Positions 59,783 to 64,000 of a DNA stretch of 64,000 bases are shown piece by piece. Source of the stretch: Aphelidium insulamus (taxonomy: Eukaryota > Aphelidiomycota > Aphelidea > Aphelidiaceae); assembly GCA_036784855.1 (NCBI GenBank), contig JAZDSV010000006.1, forward strand, positions 407,001 through 471,000, written 5' to 3'. Position 1 is the first letter of the stretch, and each line of letters starts with the position of its first letter. A model generated the notes under the pieces. That model did no database searches. It was not told the origin of the DNA and saw nothing but the letters and a program-made list of their open reading frames with translations. Both the position numbers and the translations under genes were made by a program.

Positions 59783-60889
59783 CGAGAGCGAGTGATTGCG
59801 TAAATGTGAGTGTGTGGCGGTAATACATATTTAATTTCCCATGAGAAAACAATAATCCGTGCATCCGGCATCCCGTGCGCGACATACGATGGGCAAAATA
59901 ATCGCGTCTACAGCATGTAGGTACACTGTGTGTGCCAGTATGAACCTGAATTCTTTATTCATTACGTTCTTGATTTGTTTTGAAAGGCGGAGCACAAAGC
60001 GAAATGGCACCGGCGACCACATACTTTTTGACACTCAGAATTCGTATACTTTCAAGCGCATTAAATCAAATTAACACAGAAAACCATTGGCTGCATTTTT
60101 GAGGACTGGGGCGGACGAGATTCTTGCTGGCTGCCTAACTCCAAAAAACGATCCTTGTCTGGAACACTGCGAAGCATTTTGAGCATGGACGGACCCGAAA
60201 CAGTTAGTGTTCCTCCGCCTTCATTGATTATATGTATATAAACACGTCGCATCATATGTTGGATGCTCATGCATACATACGCCAGAAATACAAGTTTAAA
60301 GCTCACATCTCCTGCAGATCGAAGAATGTTAATCATATTCAATAGGCTCAAAGAAGGTGGCCGAAGGCACTGGCTCTTTATTGTACGGATGAAAGAATGG
60401 ATGCCAGCAAACCCGCGGCGCCCGTTAAGCCAGTGCACCGCAGCTGCAGCACATCAGCATGAAGCCTACGCAGCACAGCAATCCACTGCGGCCCAAAACA
60501 ATTACTACAATTATCCAGGACTGGAGCAGGGGCTTTCCTCTTGACAAGTCCTGTTAGTCGTGTTAGTTCGCGCACTGCTTATAAGTGCAACGCCTGAGAT
60601 TTCGAGATTTTACCGCAGTCATTTCTCCCAGTTTATTGACATGAGAGATAGCAGCGATTGTGGTTCGGGTCTGTTCGGGTCTTTTCAGCAACTTGCCTCG
60701 AGAAGGCCATAGCTGTACAGGTTGCACTGGTTCAGGCACCCCAAGACTCGGATTCAATCTGCCGGCAGCTGTGGTAGACCGGCCGCTCCAACGACATTGT
60801 TAAGCGAAAGCGCAGTAGGCAGACCCCGCCAAAAAAAGAAAAAAGAAAAAGAAAGAGAAAACAAAAAAAAAGAATAAGAAAACACTTCA
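59783..60889. other. Unassigned 1.1-kb region, possible minus-strand gene
   Basis: No recognised gene. On the minus strand an open C-terminal-like segment at about 60061-60220 reads GGGTLTVSGPSMLKMLRSVP and continues to a stop at 60061, after an intron-like stretch (GTGAGC to AATGAAG, about 60221-60306). Further up, open pieces containing KAPAPVLDNCSNCFGPQW (about 60490-60540) and TRTTIAAISHVNKLGEMTAV (about 60610-60670) could be more exons. They match no family I know and could be chance. A purine-rich A/G tract sits at 60829-60875. The ARPC4 promoter must be at the left edge. Confidence 0.25.
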
Positions 60890-63373
60890 ATGACAATTGA
60901 CACTGCCACGCCCAGCTCAACGACAGTTGGACTACAACAGCAACATCACAATCGCCACGAACAACTCCAAATCACGCGTCACAGTCTCCACAGCAAGTTT
61001 ACATGTGACAAGTTTCGTGGACACGTTTCCTCCGCCACCACTAGCACTGTGACAGCGTCTGGTGCAACATGTGACAGACTGGAAAACAAAGTAGACGCGC
61101 AAGATGCCATCGCGACGCTTCATCGACGTGACACGCCTCTAGACAAAGTCATTACATGTATGGGTGTTACTTGTTTAGTGCTTCGCTTTGCTCACTGAAT
61201 AGTTCTCGAAACCTACCACAAGCACGACCTGGATGCTATAGTGACAGAGCGGCGGCGCGGAATAATCAACCCTACTCCTAGCCCTTATATTATTATTAAC
61301 CTTGTGCTGACCATTGATATTGGGTTGCTGATGGACTCGGACGGTAAGCTGCCCCAGTGTATTAGTCTACACGCCACCCTTAATTACATGCTAAGCCATA
61401 CTGGCCACGCAAATGCTCTCGGACTGGTCGACATATACAGTAGAAATCTGGACGGTGGCTGCGCTAAGGCTATTGAACAATAATGTGGGGACTGGACAAA
61501 AGATATCGCCAGAGGAGCTACGAGTTCGCGTTCGACTCCGCCATGTCCCCACGTTTCCCTGGTAATTGGTTTGAACCACGCACAGTTCCTCACAACAATT
61601 TAGCATGTCCCTTGCAACGCTGAGCGATTTAAAAAGTCGTAGCCGCGTTCCCGACATTGATGGGCCTCTGCTGCGCGCTGAACAAAAGCTATTTGCATGC
61701 GTGGGCATTGTGCATTCTGTTTACGCCCCCACCTCGAGGATGCAAGTTATGTGCCAAACTTTCATTAACAATGTAATAATACTGGATGTCAGGTTCAGCA
61801 GTCGGTTCGTGTGTCGGAATCTGCATTGCCGAAATAAGGCGTCGGTAGTTCAGCGCCATGCTGATGACCGGCAAATTACTGCTAATAATGCCGTTGCACC
61901 CGTTGTCTGGTCACTGAAGCGAGACGAGCTTGGCAATCAGCTGGACTTGTCTTGTGACACTGGTAGCGCGCACAAGGTGGATTTGGAGTGTCCTGGCTGC
62001 TATGAGCCTTTGTCAGAAGATGTTGCCGCTCGTATCTATACTGGTATGTGGCAATGGGCCGTAACATTCGATTAAGAATATTGTAGTTCAACAGCGGGCC
62101 GAGATTGCAATCGGAACTGACAACAGGAATGCTTCTCTGTTAACCATCGTGGTCGAAGGTTCTACATATATTCACTGATCGCAGATGATGACATCGCATA
62201 CACTGCAGCCAGCCACTACAGACAGGTATTGCTTCAATTGTTTTGAATGCACTACTATAACGACACAGTGCCAACAGTTGGATCCGCATGGGACCAGTCC
62301 ATGCATCTAGTTGAAACCTTTGGCGGTATCTTATCATGTTCATGTTTTTACATCTGTGTTAATTTTTTAGCTGCCGTAGCACCAACCTCCAGATGGCACA
62401 AGCTGAAACTGATGATTCTTCTGAGGTATGTCAAGTACAATGAACAATGTCGTCACATTATTAGCTTGGTATCGTTACCAGAAAACCGACCTGCTAGCCA
62501 TGAGTGATTGTAAGCGATGAGTTTTTGACTGGTTAATATTTTTTTATCATATGTGTTCAGTGATGAAATGGCGAGCGTATCATGTGGAAAATAAGACGGG
62601 AACCTTGACTGCAATGCTGCGATGTAACATCTGGTGTTATGTTTGCCTGGGCGCAGCGGTTGCTGAGGCGGATCAAACGCCTTTCATTTCCAGACTTGTG
62701 CCACCAAAAAACTTGGCTCGCCAAGAGATGATTACCGAATTTGACCTAGCGGTTTTACTCACGACTACTGGCAGCGTCAATACCTGTGAACAGGATCTTG
62801 TGCAATTTCTACTCCATGATGGCCACGACCATGCTGACCGTCATCTGGAACTACAGAGCGTACGTGAAAACATTGCATGCAATCCTCTTGTAACACGAGC
62901 GGGACAGCATATAATTGCTGCCAGCTCACTGGAAGTGGAGCTATCCGACGAGTGTCGCGAAATTATCCAAAGCTACTACCGCAAATACCGAGCGGTTGTG
63001 TGTACGGCGGAAAACCACTTGAACGCCACAATGACACCAACTCACCTCCAGTCCATAGTGACAATCTGTAAATCCCATGCCAAGGTACATTCAGTCTCTT
63101 ATAGTTTGCAAATAAATCTGACTATCGCAGTTGTGCCTGCGCGAGGAGACTATAGCTGAAGACGCATATGTTGCCATCATGCTCAAGGAAGAAACGGCGG
63201 CTGCAATCCATGGTCCCACTGCGTCATTGTTTGGGTTCCAAGCTCTATCGGATGATCAGTATAGCGCTATGGCTCTGTTTGGCCACGACAACCATGGCAA
63301 TGCACCTATGGGAACCGCTACTTTTCACCGCTTCTGCCGCCACGCAGCCTGCATTCTGGGAACCACAATATGA
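60890..63373 (+). CDS. MCMDC2: MCM-domain protein resembling MCMDC2
   Basis: Multi-exon gene from ATG 60890; the first exon is joined at about 61158 to 61203 giving DKVITFLETYHKHD, similar to the start of animal MCMDC2. Later exons show a zinc-ribbon-like pair: RFVCRNLHCRNK and LECPGCYEPLSED, spaced as in MCMDC2. The C-terminal half has an MCM-type segment ITEFDLAVLL with HDGHDHADRH, then the MCM lid and sensor region YYRKYRAVV and TPTHLQSIVTICKSHAKLCL with REETIAEDAYVAIML, which ends the protein at 63373. No Walker A GxxGxGKS is readable in the exons I could follow, in line with MCMDC2, a meiotic recombination factor lacking a good ATP site. MCM8/9 are alternatives. Middle exon edges (61480-62560) are not resolved. 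Confidence 0.55.
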
Positions 63374-63425
63374 AAAAGTTGAATTCATGCATTTATGCTC
63401 AATATAACTGCAATTGACTGTCTTG

Positions 63426-64000
63426 TCACTTTTTTGCCTTTGATTTCGATGATTTGACAGCCGTTGTCGTTGATGCTTTCGCGGCCTTGGTTGTTTTCTT
63501 TGCGGCGGCTGATTTCGCTTTCGGTGCCGCCTTTGCCTTCTTGACAGCCGTGGATAGTTTGTCGTGGTGCTGCACATGGTTAGAGAATATGAATATATAG
63601 ATATATATATATAGACAAGCATGCCTGTTCCGCCTTGTGTAGACTGTAGCGACCGCGTTTTCCCAGCGGATGCACCAGAGCGCCCTTGTCAGTCAGGCGT
63701 CGCAGTTCCGTGCGCAAGTGCGCGGGAAACGTGTTGGGAGGGACATCATAGTGCGTGCCAATGTACTTTTTGATGGCTGGCAGTGACACGCCCACGGCCG
63801 GATGCGCCTTCTGCGCCGCGATAGCCTCTGTGTGTGTGGAATGTGCTGCTGTTAGTACTGCGGTTAACATATCGCGCCTCACTGCTTACCGCTTATCATG
63901 TGACTATGTGTTGGTATCAGTACGAAAATTACAGGTTCACTGCGGCACGTACCGGTAGCTGGGATGGTTGTGTTGGTGTGCACTGGACTCCAGGCCTTGC
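63426..64000 (-). CDS. Linker histone H1 (5' partial)
   Basis: The gene runs off the right edge. Exons on the minus strand: 64000 (cut) to 63953, a 14-nt micro-exon 63903-63890, 63827-63625 and 63569-63426. Joined, the globular winged helix reads HPSYRHMISEAIAAQKAHP, GVSLPAIKKYIGTHYDVP, FPAHLRTELRRLTDKGALV and GKRGRYSLHK, typical of H1/H5. The last exon is a short Lys/Ala-rich tail (KKAKAAPKAKSAAAKKTTKA) with stop at 63426. H1 binds nucleosome dyads and linker DNA. The last intron (63570-63624) has a GC donor (GCATGC). The tail is shorter than in animal H1. Confidence 0.9.

Overview
The window is nuclear DNA of a flagellated, intron-rich unicellular eukaryote, most likely an opisthokont or close relative (unicellular holozoan type); the species cannot be named from sequence alone. 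Reasons: about 31 tightly packed genes on both strands, most split by 43-65 nt GT-AG introns; a MyTH4-FERM myosin; cilium genes (BBS9, CCDC96/CFAP184); metazoan-like PRMT5, ZFPL1, THUMPD1, ARPC4 and SEC61A; a linker histone H1. Exon joins were deduced by eye from reading frame, splice signals and family resemblance, so single boundaries may be off by a few bases.

The most striking content is a six-member family of large receptor-like genes, called K1-K6 here: 1-2604 (+, 5' cut by the window), 2786-5515 (+), 29247-31962 (+), 32309-35028 (+), 38462-41232 (-) and 49266-51979 (+). Each encodes a signal peptide (K1 start missing), a Kelch/galactose-oxidase-type ectodomain built from one-repeat exons, a Ser/Thr-rich stalk, one membrane helix, a short conserved juxtamembrane motif and a degenerate protein kinase domain whose DFG aspartate is Asn in all six. 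K2 and K4 carry frameshifts (a 5-bp tandem duplication and a 1-bp insertion). K3 and K4 share an approximately 800-bp nearly identical block including introns.

Layout: K1-K2; then a housekeeping block (PRMT5, BBS9, MyTH4-FERM myosin, Myb/Reb1-like factor, FHA-GAF-adenylyl cyclase, ribosomal protein uS10, DDX5-type helicase, NAD kinase, mitochondrial Oxa1/Cox18-like insertase); K3-K4; a small membrane protein, an ankyrin protein and a BMT5-like methyltransferase fused to zinc fingers; K5 (reverse); a histidine phosphatase, two tandem small secreted proteins, TRAPPC1, ZFPL1, p32/C1QBP and THUMPD1; K6; then SEC61A, ALDH3, CFAP184, ARPC4, an MCMDC2-like gene and histone H1 (cut by the right edge).

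The housekeeping genes do not form one pathway; they cover secretion (SEC61A, TRAPPC1, ZFPL1), actin/cilium (ARPC4, myosin, BBS9, CFAP184), mitochondria (C1QBP, Cox18-like) and RNA/chromatin (uS10, DDX5, THUMPD1, PRMT5, H1). Introns are short except a 505-nt intron in the DDX5 gene and a microsatellite-filled intron in TRAPPC1. GC-AG introns recur. No rRNA, tRNA, CRISPR or transposon was recognised.
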